Below the pieces are notes generated by a model. It made no database searches. It saw nothing but the letters and a program-made list of their open reading frames with translations, and was not told the origin of the DNA. 64,000 bases of DNA from NCBI GenBank assembly GCA_003151115.1, contig PLWS01000002.1:744001-808000 (forward strand), in the 5' to 3' direction. Origin of the DNA: Vulcanimicrobiota bacterium (lineage in GTDB: Bacteria > Vulcanimicrobiota > Vulcanimicrobiia > Vulcanimicrobiales > Vulcanimicrobiaceae). Shown here one piece after another: positions 35,645-44,221 of the stretch (position 1 is its first letter; each line of letters begins with the position of its first letter). The position numbers and the translations under genes are program-made.

Positions 35645-38600
35645 CAACGGTAAGGCTCCGGCTCGGGCTCTTGCTGCTGGCGGCGTTCGTCATCCGGCTG
35701 TTTTTCATCGGCGATCAAGGCTTCAAGAATGACATCGAATCGTTCGAAGCGTGGGCGCTGACGCTGACCACGCACCCGCTGTCGCAATTCTACGCCTCGA
35801 CCAAGTTCGTGGACTATCCGACCGGCTATTTCTACATCTTGTGGATCGTCGGCCATATCTATTCGGTGATCTCGCCGCACGGAAATTTCGACGTTCTCCG
35901 TATTTTGGTGAAGATGCCGGCGATTTTGATGGATCTCGCGGACGGAGCAATGCTCTACCTGCTCGTGCGGCGCTACGCATCCGAACGTTGGGCTCTGGGA
36001 GCCGCCGCGTTCTTCGTCTTGAACCCGGCCGTGATCTACATCTCGGCGTTGTGGGGTCAAGTCGATTCCGTGGCCGCCGGATTGGCGTTAGCCGCCGCGT
36101 ATCTGCTGCTGCGCTCGACGGATTTTCCGGATGGATTCGCATGGCGGATTCCCGTAGCGTGGCTGCTGCTGGCGTACTCGCTGCTGATAAAACCTCAGGC
36201 GGCCGTGCTCGTTCCGTTGTTCATTGCGTTTGCTTTTGTTTCGCCTGAGTTCAGGGCGCGGCGTGTTACGGCAACGGGGGCCGGAATCGTCGCGGCGATC
36301 GCATTCGCGTTTCTGCTGACGGTGCCGTTCCATCCGACTGCAAATCCCATCGCAGCGCTCTCCTGGTTGTACGAACGCTACGAAGTCGGCAAAGACGTCT
36401 ACGCCGTCAACTCGGTCAACGCGTTCAATCTTTGGTCGATCGTCCATCCGTTTTGGCAGCCCGACTCGCAGCTGATCGCCGTTTGGCCGCAGTATCTCTG
36501 GGGCGTCGTGCTCGCCGGCATTGCGATGGTCTTGATCTTGGTGCGCTACGTGCAGGCGCGCACGGAGCAGGCGTTCGTGGAAGCTGCCGCGCTTTGCACG
36601 CTGGCGTTCTTTCTGCTATCGACGCGCATGCACGAGCGCTACATGTTCGACGGCCTGCTGTTTACGATTGCGGCCGCGCCCATCGCAAGACGGTACGCTT
36701 GGGCGGCGGCGATCTTTTCATTGACGCTTTTCGTTAATCTGCTCTACTCGCTGAACTACCTCGCGGTCGTGATGCAAAGTACGCCCGGCGTAAACCCGCG
36801 CGACATGTGGCCTTTCGTCACGCATCCGCTCTCGACCCTAAACGTGCTCGCGTTTTTCTATCTCGGCTACGTCTATTTGGGGCAAACCGCGCAGGAAATA
36901 CCCACAACAAAACCGGCTGCAGCCGGCGAGCCGTCGTTAGCGGGTACATTCATGGAACTGCTGCGCGGCATAAAAGCGCGCGCATGGTTCGATCCGCGCG
37001 AGGGTTTGGCGCGCATGCGCTGGCCGCTCGATTACGGTTTAGCCGCCTTGTTCGGCGTGATCTCGTTTGTCTTGTCGTACGTGAACTACTGGATCCCAAA
37101 GGAGAAGATCTTCGACGAGATCTACTTTGCGCGCGCCGCTGAAGAGTATCTCTCACATAAATACATCTACGAAAACACGCATCCACCGCTGACGAAGCTC
37201 ATCATTACGCTTTCTACGATGCTCTTCGGCGGGGACAACGCGCACGGCTGGCGTTTCTTGGATGTCGTCTTCGGCGCATTCGCAATCGTTCTGATCTATA
37301 TTTTTGCAAAACGTTTGACGCGCTCGACGCTCTTCGCGTCATTTGCGGCGATCATGTTCATGTCGGACGGCATGCATTTCGTCCAGTCGCGCATCGCGAC
37401 GCCCGAAGGCATCGTCATTGTCTTTGCGCTCGGAACGCTTTACGCGTTCTACCGGTTTTGGATCGCCTCGCAGTCGACGCTGCGGGCATACGAACCGCAG
37501 ACGTTTTCGCGCGCCGGAGTTTCGGCGCTTGCGGCGTTGGCCGGCGGATTCGTGCTTAGCGCGTTGGTGACGCTCCCGTTTCATCAATCGCGGGCGGCAT
37601 TCTTCGTAACGGGATTCTATTTGGCGTGCGGACTTTATCTGCTGCTGCGTTTGGCGATCGTCCCGCGGTTCTTTGGCCGGTCCGGCGAGTTCGGATCGTA
37701 CGCCGAGGGCTCGCGTCTGCTTCGGCAGGGCGGATCGGCGACGCTGGAAACTCCCGACGGCCGGGCGGTTCGCGGAAAATCTCTGCAAGTAACACAGGAT
37801 GACTTGAAGGTCGAATACGACCGCGATGGTTCGGTGCGCTATCAAACGCCGGCCGGAGCGGCCACATATTCGCCAGGATTGGTAACGGTCGACGGCGTTC
37901 AGGTGCAAGAAGGCCGCCACGCAGGCGCGTGGCTGATCGTTTTTACGATTCTCTTAGGTGCGCTGGTCGCAAGCAAGTGGTACGGCGTTATGGCGTATGG
38001 CGTGTCGTTCGTCGTCATCGTTTTTGTCTGGCTGCAGCGGTACTGGAATGCCGGCAAGCTCAAAGCCTGGGGCAACCCTTATGGATTTCGATTGGACGTC
38101 GCCATAACTGCAACGCTCTTCTTGAGCATGACGGTCTACCTGCTCGTCTGGGTGCCTGATTTCATCCGGCAGATCGAGATAAAGAACCTCACCGATCTCG
38201 TGTACCGCCAGTACTCGATGTTCATGTATCACGACACGCTGAAGGCAACGCATCCCTACGCGTCGGCTTTTTGGACGTGGCCGATCGACCTGCGTCCGAT
38301 CGCCTATTATTGGAACGATTCTCGCATGGGCGTCGCGGCGGCTCAGTCGACGGCATGCTGTGTCGCGGAGATCATATCGTTGCCGAACCCGCTTATTCTC
38401 TGGCCGGGATTGGCGTGCGTGCCGATCGTCGCTTTTCTGGCTTGGCGCGAGCGCAACAAGGGATACGCGCTGCTCGTTATCGCCTATCTCTTGCAATGGC
38501 TGCCGTGGGCGCGTTCGCCGCGCATCACGTTCATCTATCATTTCTATGTAGATATTCCGATCATCGTGCTCTGCAACGTGATCGTCTTGCAGCGCATTTG

Positions 38601-38772
38601 GCAGATCGGTGAGGCTAGTACCGACGGGAAATGGCTGAGCCGGATCGTCGTGTTCGGCTACGCCGCTACTGTGGTCGCGGCATTCATCTGGTTCTATCCG
38701 GTCCTGGCGGCCGTCCCCATTCCGTGGGACCACTGGAGCCACCGCATGTGGCTCACGCGCTGGATCATCTAG
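35641..38772 (+). CDS. Double GT-C membrane glycosyltransferase (PMT-type C-terminal half)
   Basis: 1043 residues with more than 20 predicted membrane helices. The N-terminal half (1-450) looks like a polyprenol-phosphate-dependent mannosyltransferase, with NDIESFEAWALTL in the first loop, LIKPQAAVLVPLF, and TRMHERYMFDGLLF near its end. The second half (about 455-1043) is a GT39/PMT-like module with the acidic loop motif FDEIYFARAAEEYLSHKYIY (D492, E493) and ENTHPPLTKLII. A hydrophilic beta-rich insert at about 683-757 (LETPDGRAVRGKSLQV, AATYSPGLVTVDG) interrupts the second half. It follows the polyprenyl synthase in a GTGA overlap, so the lipid donor may be made next door. Targets may be exported proteins or cell-surface glycans. 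Confidence 0.82.
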   Translation: MTTVRLRLGLLLLAAFVIRLFFIGDQGFKNDIESFEAWALTLTTHPLSQFYASTKFVDYPTGYFYILWIVGHIYSVISPHGNFDVLRILVKMPAILMDLADGAMLYLLVRRYASERWALGAAAFFVLNPAVIYISALWGQVDSVAAGLALAAAYLLLRSTDFPDGFAWRIPVAWLLLAYSLLIKPQAAVLVPLFIAFAFVSPEFRARRVTATGAGIVAAIAFAFLLTVPFHPTANPIAALSWLYERYEVGKDVYAVNSVNAFNLWSIVHPFWQPDSQLIAVWPQYLWGVVLAGIAMVLILVRYVQARTEQAFVEAAALCTLAFFLLSTRMHERYMFDGLLFTIAAAPIARRYAWAAAIFSLTLFVNLLYSLNYLAVVMQSTPGVNPRDMWPFVTHPLSTLNVLAFFYLGYVYLGQTAQEIPTTKPAAAGEPSLAGTFMELLRGIKARAWFDPREGLARMRWPLDYGLAALFGVISFVLSYVNYWIPKEKIFDEIYFARAAEEYLSHKYIYENTHPPLTKLIITLSTMLFGGDNAHGWRFLDVVFGAFAIVLIYIFAKRLTRSTLFASFAAIMFMSDGMHFVQSRIATPEGIVIVFALGTLYAFYRFWIASQSTLRAYEPQTFSRAGVSALAALAGGFVLSALVTLPFHQSRAAFFVTGFYLACGLYLLLRLAIVPRFFGRSGEFGSYAEGSRLLRQGGSATLETPDGRAVRGKSLQVTQDDLKVEYDRDGSVRYQTPAGAATYSPGLVTVDGVQVQEGRHAGAWLIVFTILLGALVASKWYGVMAYGVSFVVIVFVWLQRYWNAGKLKAWGNPYGFRLDVAITATLFLSMTVYLLVWVPDFIRQIEIKNLTDLVYRQYSMFMYHDTLKATHPYASAFWTWPIDLRPIAYYWNDSRMGVAAAQSTACCVAEIISLPNPLILWPGLACVPIVAFLAWRERNKGYALLVIAYLLQWLPWARSPRITFIYHFYVDIPIIVLCNVIVLQRIWQIGEASTDGKWLSRIVVFGYAATVVAAFIWFYPVLAAVPIPWDHWSHRMWLTRWII

Positions 38773-38810
38773 GCATGACAGTACGGGCCCAAGGCCAAAG
38801 GTAAGCGCCT

Positions 38811-39557
38811 ATGTCGGGGCACTCCAAGTGGCACAACATCAAGCTGCGCAAGGGAAAAGTCGACGCGCAGCGCGGTGCGCTTTTTACCAAATTGAGCAAG
38901 GAGCTCATTCTGGCGGCCAAGTCTGGCTCGCCGGATCCCGAGGCAAATTACCGTTTGAAGATGGCGGTCGAAAAAGCGCGCGAGCATAACATGCCGCAGG
39001 ACAACATCAAGCGCGCGATCGCGCGCGCGTCGGGCGGCGCGGGCGAAAAAGAGATCCACGAAATCCGCTACGAGGGATATGGACCGCACGGCCTCGCCGT
39101 TGTGATCGACGCGGCCACCGACAACCGGAATCGCACGGCGGGCGAGCTGCGCTTTCTCTTCAGCAAGCACGGCGGAAGTTTGGGAGAGACCGGCAGCGTC
39201 GGATGGATGTTCGATCCGGTCGGCGTCGTTGAGATCGATCCCCAAGGACGTTCCGAAGACGAGCTGACCGAGGCCGCGCTCGTGGACGGCGTAATCGATC
39301 TCGACTACGGGCAGCCCTCGGAGGTCTACACCGCTCCCGTGCAGTTGGGTGAAGTGCGCGGTTCGCTGCAGAAGGCCGGCCTGAAAGTTTCCGATGCATT
39401 TCTCGGTGTCCGCGCGAGACAAAAAACGTCTTTGAGCGGCGCCAACTTGACGGAAGCACTGAATTTTTTGGAGGCGCTGGAAGAACACGAAGACGCGCAA
39501 AGAGTGTTTTCGAATCTCGACGTCAGCGAGGCGGCGTTGGAGGCGCTCGCGACGTGA
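38811..39557 (+). CDS. YebC/PmpR-family regulator (translation/transcription factor)
   Basis: 248 residues. The start MSGHSKWHNIKLRKGKVDAQ is the family hallmark. GALFTKLSKELILAAKSGSP, NMPQDNIKRAIARASGG and EIRYEGYGPHGLAVVIDAAT follow. Members are described as DNA-binding regulators, and some as factors relieving ribosome stalling. In many bacteria yebC lies with ruvC/ruvA; here it precedes a PASTA protein, whose GTG overlaps its stop. AAAGGTAA is a good ribosome-binding sequence. Confidence 0.95.
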   Translation: MSGHSKWHNIKLRKGKVDAQRGALFTKLSKELILAAKSGSPDPEANYRLKMAVEKAREHNMPQDNIKRAIARASGGAGEKEIHEIRYEGYGPHGLAVVIDAATDNRNRTAGELRFLFSKHGGSLGETGSVGWMFDPVGVVEIDPQGRSEDELTEAALVDGVIDLDYGQPSEVYTAPVQLGEVRGSLQKAGLKVSDAFLGVRARQKTSLSGANLTEALNFLEALEEHEDAQRVFSNLDVSEAALEALAT

Positions 39558-40606
39558 GCACGGGCGCTCGTCCGCTGATCGAGCGTTACGTACCGCGCGA
39601 TTGGGTTTTCCCGCTGGTCTTTGCCGCATTTGTCGGCGTGCTGGTGTGGTTCGGCCACTCGGTTCAGCAGTTTCTGCTGCCCGGACCCAACACGGTGTCG
39701 GTGCCTTCGTTCGTCGGTCTCACGACCGGCGACGCAACTAGCGCGATCGTGCGCATGAATCTTAAGGTGTCGCTTGCAGGGCACGCGGTCAGCACCCAGT
39801 TTCCTAAGGGCGTGGTGGTCAGTCAACAACCGCAGGCGGGTATGCACGTTCGCGCCGGCCGGCAGGTTTCGCTGATCGTGAGCGACGGCATGAAAACCGA
39901 ACTCATGCCCGATCTGCGCTACCAGTCGTACCGCGACGCACGCCTCGATCTTTCGCAGGCGCACCTCACGCTGACGAAGACGGCGTACGCGCGCAGCGAC
40001 GACATCCCGTCGGACCACGTGATCTCGCAGAATCCCGAACCTTCGGTCAGCGTGACGGATGGCACGGCGGTCTCGCTGCTGATTAGCAAAGGCGGCACTC
40101 CATCGGTGCGCGTTCCGGATTTGACCGGCATGGACGTCGACGAAGCACGTGGTGCGGCGGCCGCCGCGCACGTCAAGCTCGGCCAAGTGGTGTGGACGCC
40201 GCTCGGCCCCGGCGGTCCGGCGCACGGGACCGTCGTCGAACAGCGGCCGGCGCCGGGTTCGCTGATCGGAACTTACGATACGGTTTCACTCGACGTCAGC
40301 GCGGGGCCTCACGAATCGGGCTACATCATTCATCAGACGCATATACTGGCGGCGGTGCCACCGTCCGAAGCGGAGCAGAACAAGGCGCTGCGCGTGCGGT
40401 TTTCGGTGAGCGATGCGACCGGACAATACGATCTCTATAACGGATACGCGACGCCGGGACAAAAGTTCGATCTGACCGTCACGACCGTCGGCACGTCCGC
40501 CGTCTACTTTTTTGTAAACGACACACTGATGGGTGAAACCAAGGTCGGGCAGGAGCCGCCCAACGCGTACGGAGCGCCCGTCACGAAGAGTTCGCATGGC
40601 CGTTAA
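39554..40606 (+). CDS. Membrane-anchored PASTA-repeat protein lacking a kinase domain
   Basis: 350 residues from GTG. A 16-residue cytoplasmic tail is followed by one transmembrane helix (about 17-37, WVFPLVFAAFVGVLVWFG) and three PASTA repeats outside: about 47-112 (VSVPSFVGLTTGDATSAIVR), 117-180 (MPDLRYQSYRDARLDLSQA) and 184-253 (VRVPDLTGMDVDEARGAAA). A C-terminal beta-rich domain of about 95 residues follows. PASTA repeats bind muropeptides or beta-lactams in Ser/Thr kinases and PBPs. This gene sits directly before rpe, thiL and fakA, where Firmicutes have the PASTA kinase prkC, so it may be a kinase-less relative. rpe starts inside its last codons. Confidence 0.85.
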   Translation: MSTGARPLIERYVPRDWVFPLVFAAFVGVLVWFGHSVQQFLLPGPNTVSVPSFVGLTTGDATSAIVRMNLKVSLAGHAVSTQFPKGVVVSQQPQAGMHVRAGRQVSLIVSDGMKTELMPDLRYQSYRDARLDLSQAHLTLTKTAYARSDDIPSDHVISQNPEPSVSVTDGTAVSLLISKGGTPSVRVPDLTGMDVDEARGAAAAAHVKLGQVVWTPLGPGGPAHGTVVEQRPAPGSLIGTYDTVSLDVSAGPHESGYIIHQTHILAAVPPSEAEQNKALRVRFSVSDATGQYDLYNGYATPGQKFDLTVTTVGTSAVYFFVNDTLMGETKVGQEPPNAYGAPVTKSSHGR

Positions 40607-41258
40607 GATCGCGCCATCGATCTTGTCGGCGGATTTCGGCCGGATCGCCGAACAAATCGCGGAAGTCGAACGCAACGGCGCGGCTTACGTGCATCTCGAT
40701 GTCATGGACGGACGATTCGTTCCGAATATCACATGGGGCCCGAAGGTGATCGCCGATCTGCGCAAGCGCACCTCGCTGGTTTTCGACTGTCACCTGATGA
40801 TCGTCGAGCCGGAGCGGTACGTTGACCGGTTCCGCGAGGCGGGCGCGGAGATTATTACGTTTCACCTGGAAGCCACCACGCAGGCGCACCGGCTTTTGGA
40901 ACACATTCGATCGACCGGTGCGAAGTCGGGAATCTCGATATCGCCGCAGACGCCGGTTGCGATGCTGGAGGATCTCGCGGGCGACTTCGATCTGGCGCTC
41001 GTGATGAGTGTCAGCCCCGGGTTCGGCGGCCAGCGCTTCATTCCGCATGCGCTGGAAAAGCTCCGCGAGACGCGCGAGCTGCGCGAACGTACCGGCGCGA
41101 AGTTCGAGATCGAAGTCGACGGCGGCATCACGCTCGAAAATGCGCGGAGCGCTGCCGAAGCCGGCGCAGACGTCATCGTGATCGGCTCGGCCATCTTCGA
41201 GCGGCCCGACTGCGGCCGCGCAACGAAGCAGTTCCGCGAACTGCTCGACGGGGCCTAA
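40596..41258 (+). CDS. rpe: Ribulose-phosphate 3-epimerase
   Basis: 220 residues from ATG 40596, inside the 3' end of the PASTA gene. Start MAVKIAPSILSADFGRIAEQ is typical. Metal and catalytic residues are in YVHLDVMDGRFVPNITWGP (His/Asp) and FDCHLMIVEPERY, and MSVSPGFGGQRF and EIEVDGGITLENA carry the second aspartate. It interconverts ribulose and xylulose 5-phosphate and completes the pentose phosphate set whose other genes lie at 14.5-23.6 kb. Confidence 0.96.
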   Translation: MAVKIAPSILSADFGRIAEQIAEVERNGAAYVHLDVMDGRFVPNITWGPKVIADLRKRTSLVFDCHLMIVEPERYVDRFREAGAEIITFHLEATTQAHRLLEHIRSTGAKSGISISPQTPVAMLEDLAGDFDLALVMSVSPGFGGQRFIPHALEKLRETRELRERTGAKFEIEVDGGITLENARSAAEAGADVIVIGSAIFERPDCGRATKQFRELLDGA

Positions 41259-41263
41259 GCCCG

Positions 41264-42184
41264 CTGACTGAAGACCAACTCGTCGAAGCGATCCGGGAAC
41301 TCGTCGAACGCCCCGGGGAGCGCCGCGTTCTCATCGGCATCGGCGACGACGCGGCCGTTTGGCAGCCCTCACGTTCACACCGCAGCGTCATTACGACGGA
41401 TACGTTCGTCGAAGACGTACACTTCCGGCGCGAGGATACACTCGAAAACGCCGGCCGCCGCGCGTTCGCCGCGAGCCTCAGCGATATCGCTGCAATGGGA
41501 GCGAGCCCCGTTCTTGCAACAGTCTCGCTGTCGCTGCCGAAAGAGCACGCGCAAGCCGATGCTGTCGCGCTCTACCGGGGCATTGCCGAATGCGCAAAAG
41601 CAAACGGCTGCGCGATTGCGGGTGGCGATCTCACGCGGGCTCCTTCGATCGCGCTGGCGATAACGATCGTCGGAGAGGTTCGCGCGTCGAACCTCAAGCT
41701 GCGCTCGGACGCGCGCGCGGGCGACGTTATCGCGGTTACGGGACCGCTGGGCGCAGCGCGGGCCGCGGAGTTTCGCTCGATTCCGCAACCGCGCATCGCG
41801 GAAGGCCGCTGGCTGGCGGCGAGCTCCGCCGTGCGAGCGATGATGGATATATCGGACGGACTCTCTACAGATCTGTCGCGCATGTGTGCGCGGTCGAGAT
41901 GCGGAGCGCTGATCGAGCGCGTGCCGGTTGCGCCGGCTGCCGGAAAGGCTGCGCGCGCGGCGGGAGAAGAGCCGGAGAGTTATGCGTTGGCGGCGGGAGA
42001 AGATTACGAACTCCTGGTCGCTGTTAAAGCGCGGGCGTTCGTGCACGTCGCGGCGCGTTTCCGGAAACGTTTTGGCCGCGAGCTCGAACGCATCGGCGTT
42101 TTTCGCGAGGGTTCAGCCATGTACCGGAAGGTCACGGGCAGCGAGCGAGAGATTGCCCCAACCGGCTGGGACCATTTTTCATAG
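41264..42184 (+). CDS. thiL: Thiamine-monophosphate kinase (start proposed at CTG)
   Basis: 306 residues if translation begins at CTG 41264. The first ATG (41495) would remove the essential N-terminus, which is clearly encoded: LTEDQLVEAIREL, VLIGIGDDAAVW and TDTFVEDVHFRREDT are standard ThiL motifs. No ATG, GTG or TTG occurs in frame between the rpe stop and 41495. Downstream motifs are GRRAFAASLSDIAAMGASP, AIAGGDLTRAP and MMDISDGLSTDLSRM. It phosphorylates thiamine monophosphate to thiamine diphosphate, the cofactor of transketolase. In Bacillus the unrelated thiN occupies this slot after rpe. Confidence 0.88.
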   Translation: MTEDQLVEAIRELVERPGERRVLIGIGDDAAVWQPSRSHRSVITTDTFVEDVHFRREDTLENAGRRAFAASLSDIAAMGASPVLATVSLSLPKEHAQADAVALYRGIAECAKANGCAIAGGDLTRAPSIALAITIVGEVRASNLKLRSDARAGDVIAVTGPLGAARAAEFRSIPQPRIAEGRWLAASSAVRAMMDISDGLSTDLSRMCARSRCGALIERVPVAPAAGKAARAAGEEPESYALAAGEDYELLVAVKARAFVHVAARFRKRFGRELERIGVFREGSAMYRKVTGSEREIAPTGWDHFS

Positions 42185-42313
42185 TTTCTTCAGAGACAAA
42201 CTCGAGCTCAGCCGGTATGCAAGTATACGCTGGGCGGAATGTCGCCTGGCATCCGCGCGATGACGCAGAAGGTCACGCACGCGAAGCTGTTGTTTTAGGG
42301 GAGCCCCCGGGGC

Positions 42314-42505
42314 TTAGGCCTTCCGGGTAATTCTCTTCGCGCGCAAGCAAGCCGTGCAGACTTTTGCCGTACGGTTTGTGCCGCGTTCGCTGATCCGGAT
42401 CGATTGCAGGTTGGGCAGCCAGCGGCGCTTGGTCTTGTTCATCGCGTGGCTGACATTGTTGCCGGCCATCGGGCCCTTGCCGCAGACTTCACAGCGTTTT
42501 GCCAT
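42314..42505 (-). CDS. rpmB: 50S ribosomal protein L28
   Basis: 63 residues from ATG 42505; an upstream in-frame ATG exists but [20 protein letters not shown] is the normal L28 start. Contains CEVCGKGP and CTAC-type cysteine pairs, so a zinc-binding (C+) form is likely, plus [17 protein letters not shown]. It is reversed relative to thiL and fakA, although Firmicutes have rpmB in the same direction at this locus. The 42185-42313 gap on its 3' side shows only a GC-rich AGCCCC/GGGGCT hairpin next to the stop. Confidence 0.95.
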   Translation of the reverse strand: MAKRCEVCGKGPMAGNNVSHAMNKTKRRWLPNLQSIRISERGTNRTAKVCTACLRAKRITRKA

Positions 42506-42531
42506 AACGTTCCGCATAGTACCACGGGCCG

Positions 42532-42606
42532 GGCCCTTCGACAACCCTCCGGCCCCGGCTCAGGCCCTTCGACAGGGACGCCACGTGGCGTCCGCTCAGG
42601 ATGACA
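42532..42606 (-). repeat. CCTGAGC/GTCGAAGG hairpin repeat, copy 2
   Basis: On the minus strand: TCCTGAGC, then a GGACGCC/GGCGTCC hairpin, CTGTCGAAGGGCCTGAGCC, and a second GTCGAAGGGC. It fills the rpmB-fakA gap and belongs to the same family as 7120-7191, 52718-52769 and 53602-53660. Confidence 0.8.
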
Positions 42607-42634
42607 GGGTGTCGACCGAGAAGCCACCTGCCCG

Positions 42635-44221
42635 ATGGATGTCACCGTCCTGGACGGCCGCGGCTATGCGAAATTCATTACGGCCGGGTCGTTTTTCGTC
42701 CGGAAATACCGCCAGGTCCTCAACGATTTGAACGTTTTTCCGGTCCCCGACGGGGATACCGGGACCAATATGTACCTCACGGTCAGGCAGGCGGCCGTCG
42801 AGGCGGCCAAACAGCATGACGCTCCCTTGTCAAAGGTGGCGGAGGCGGCGGCCGAGGGCAGCCTCATGGGGGCGCGAGGCAATTCAGGCGTCATCATCTC
42901 GCAGATGCTCCGCGGTTTCGCGCATCACGTCCGCCATCGCGACGCGATCGACACGTTCGTTTTCGCAACGGGGATGCGCGAAGCGGTTGCGGCCGCGCGG
43001 CAAGCCTTGGTGCGGCCCGTCGAGGGCACTATCCTCAGCGTCGCCGATGCGGCTGCCGAGGCCGCATACCGTCTGGCGCTTCACGAAAAAGATTTTTACC
43101 GGCTCTGCAATGCCGTGCTGCGCGCCGCGAACGAAGCGCTGGATCGGACGCCCGAACAACTTCCCGTATTAAAGGAAGCGGGCGTTGTCGACGCCGGCGG
43201 CGCGGGCCTGGTCTATTTCCTCGAGGGAGCACTCCGTTTTCTTCCGGACAGCAAAGTGCACGCGACGGCGTTTCCGCGCCGGCCGCTCCGCCTAACGGCG
43301 TTCACGCCACAGCAGTACGTAGGTGAACGAAAGTTTTGCACCGAGTTCATTCTTGAAGAAGCGAACTGCACGCCGCTTGACCTGCGTCAAATGCTGCAGC
43401 CGCGCGGCGATTCGCTGATCGTCGCGGGCGAAGCGCCGACGCTCAAGGTGCATATCCACACCGACCATCCCGACCGCGTGCAAGGCGCCGCCGCCAAGCA
43501 CGGAATGGTCACGCGCTTGAAGATCGACGACATGGAACGGCAGCACAACGTGCTGATCGACGCGGCTCCGCCTCCGTATTCGATCGTCGCGGTCGTACCG
43601 GGCCCGGGTTTCGAACGGATCGTGCGCGAACTCGGCGTCGAGGTTCCGCTCGTGACGCAAAAAAATCCGAGCGTCAGGGATTTTCTGCTCGCGATCAATT
43701 CGTGTTTGGCGCCCGACGTCTATCTCTTCGTGAACGACAAGAACGCGGCGCTCGCCGCGCAGGAAGCGGCGAAGCTGACGGCGCGCACGGTGCGGGTTCT
43801 TCCGACTCCGGACGTCGTCGCGGGGATTGCGGGACTCTTCGCGATGCGATCGGGAAACGGCCGCGTTCCGTCTCCGGAGGAAATCATGGCCGCCGCCGCG
43901 CACCCGCGCAGCGCGCAAGTCTTCTTCGCCGGGAAGGACGTGACACTCGGTGGAACGACCGTCGCACGGGGAAAACCGGCTGTGTCGAGCGGCGGCAACC
44001 TGTACGCCGGAGTGTCGCTCGCGGACGCGGCGGTATCGGCGTTGGATGCGATGGGCGCTCGGGAAGGAGGATTGATCACCGTGTATTACGGCGGAGCGCA
44101 AAAAGAACGCGACGCGCAGCGGCTGGCCGAAACCTTGCGCGCCTCGTTTCCATCCGCCGATATCGAATACTATTTCGGCGGCCAGCGCGACCTCGAGTTT
44201 TGGATCTCGCGCGATGAATAA
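42635..44221 (+). CDS. fakA: Fatty acid kinase catalytic subunit FakA (DAK2/YloV family)
   Basis: 528 residues. The N-terminal DAK2 (DhaL-like) domain has the metal/ATP motifs NVFPVPDGDTGTNMYLTV and GSLMGARGNSGVIISQMLRG, and GVVDAGGAGLVYFLEG. The middle FakA domain carries FCTEFILEEAN and KVHIHTDHPDRV. The C-terminus is a DegV-like fold ending in GGLITVYYGGA. FakA phosphorylates fatty acids bound to FakB (DegV). plsX (acyl-phosphate:ACP) and a DegV protein follow immediately, which supports this function strongly. Its stop overlaps plsX by 8 bp. Confidence 0.94.
   Translation: MDVTVLDGRGYAKFITAGSFFVRKYRQVLNDLNVFPVPDGDTGTNMYLTVRQAAVEAAKQHDAPLSKVAEAAAEGSLMGARGNSGVIISQMLRGFAHHVRHRDAIDTFVFATGMREAVAAARQALVRPVEGTILSVADAAAEAAYRLALHEKDFYRLCNAVLRAANEALDRTPEQLPVLKEAGVVDAGGAGLVYFLEGALRFLPDSKVHATAFPRRPLRLTAFTPQQYVGERKFCTEFILEEANCTPLDLRQMLQPRGDSLIVAGEAPTLKVHIHTDHPDRVQGAAAKHGMVTRLKIDDMERQHNVLIDAAPPPYSIVAVVPGPGFERIVRELGVEVPLVTQKNPSVRDFLLAINSCLAPDVYLFVNDKNAALAAQEAAKLTARTVRVLPTPDVVAGIAGLFAMRSGNGRVPSPEEIMAAAAHPRSAQVFFAGKDVTLGGTTVARGKPAVSSGGNLYAGVSLADAAVSALDAMGAREGGLITVYYGGAQKERDAQRLAETLRASFPSADIEYYFGGQRDLEFWISRDE

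Noticed and set aside
42218-42330. Short plus-strand open frame of 37 codons between thiL and rpmB
   Set aside because: No ribosome-binding site or similarity, and it runs antisense into rpmB.
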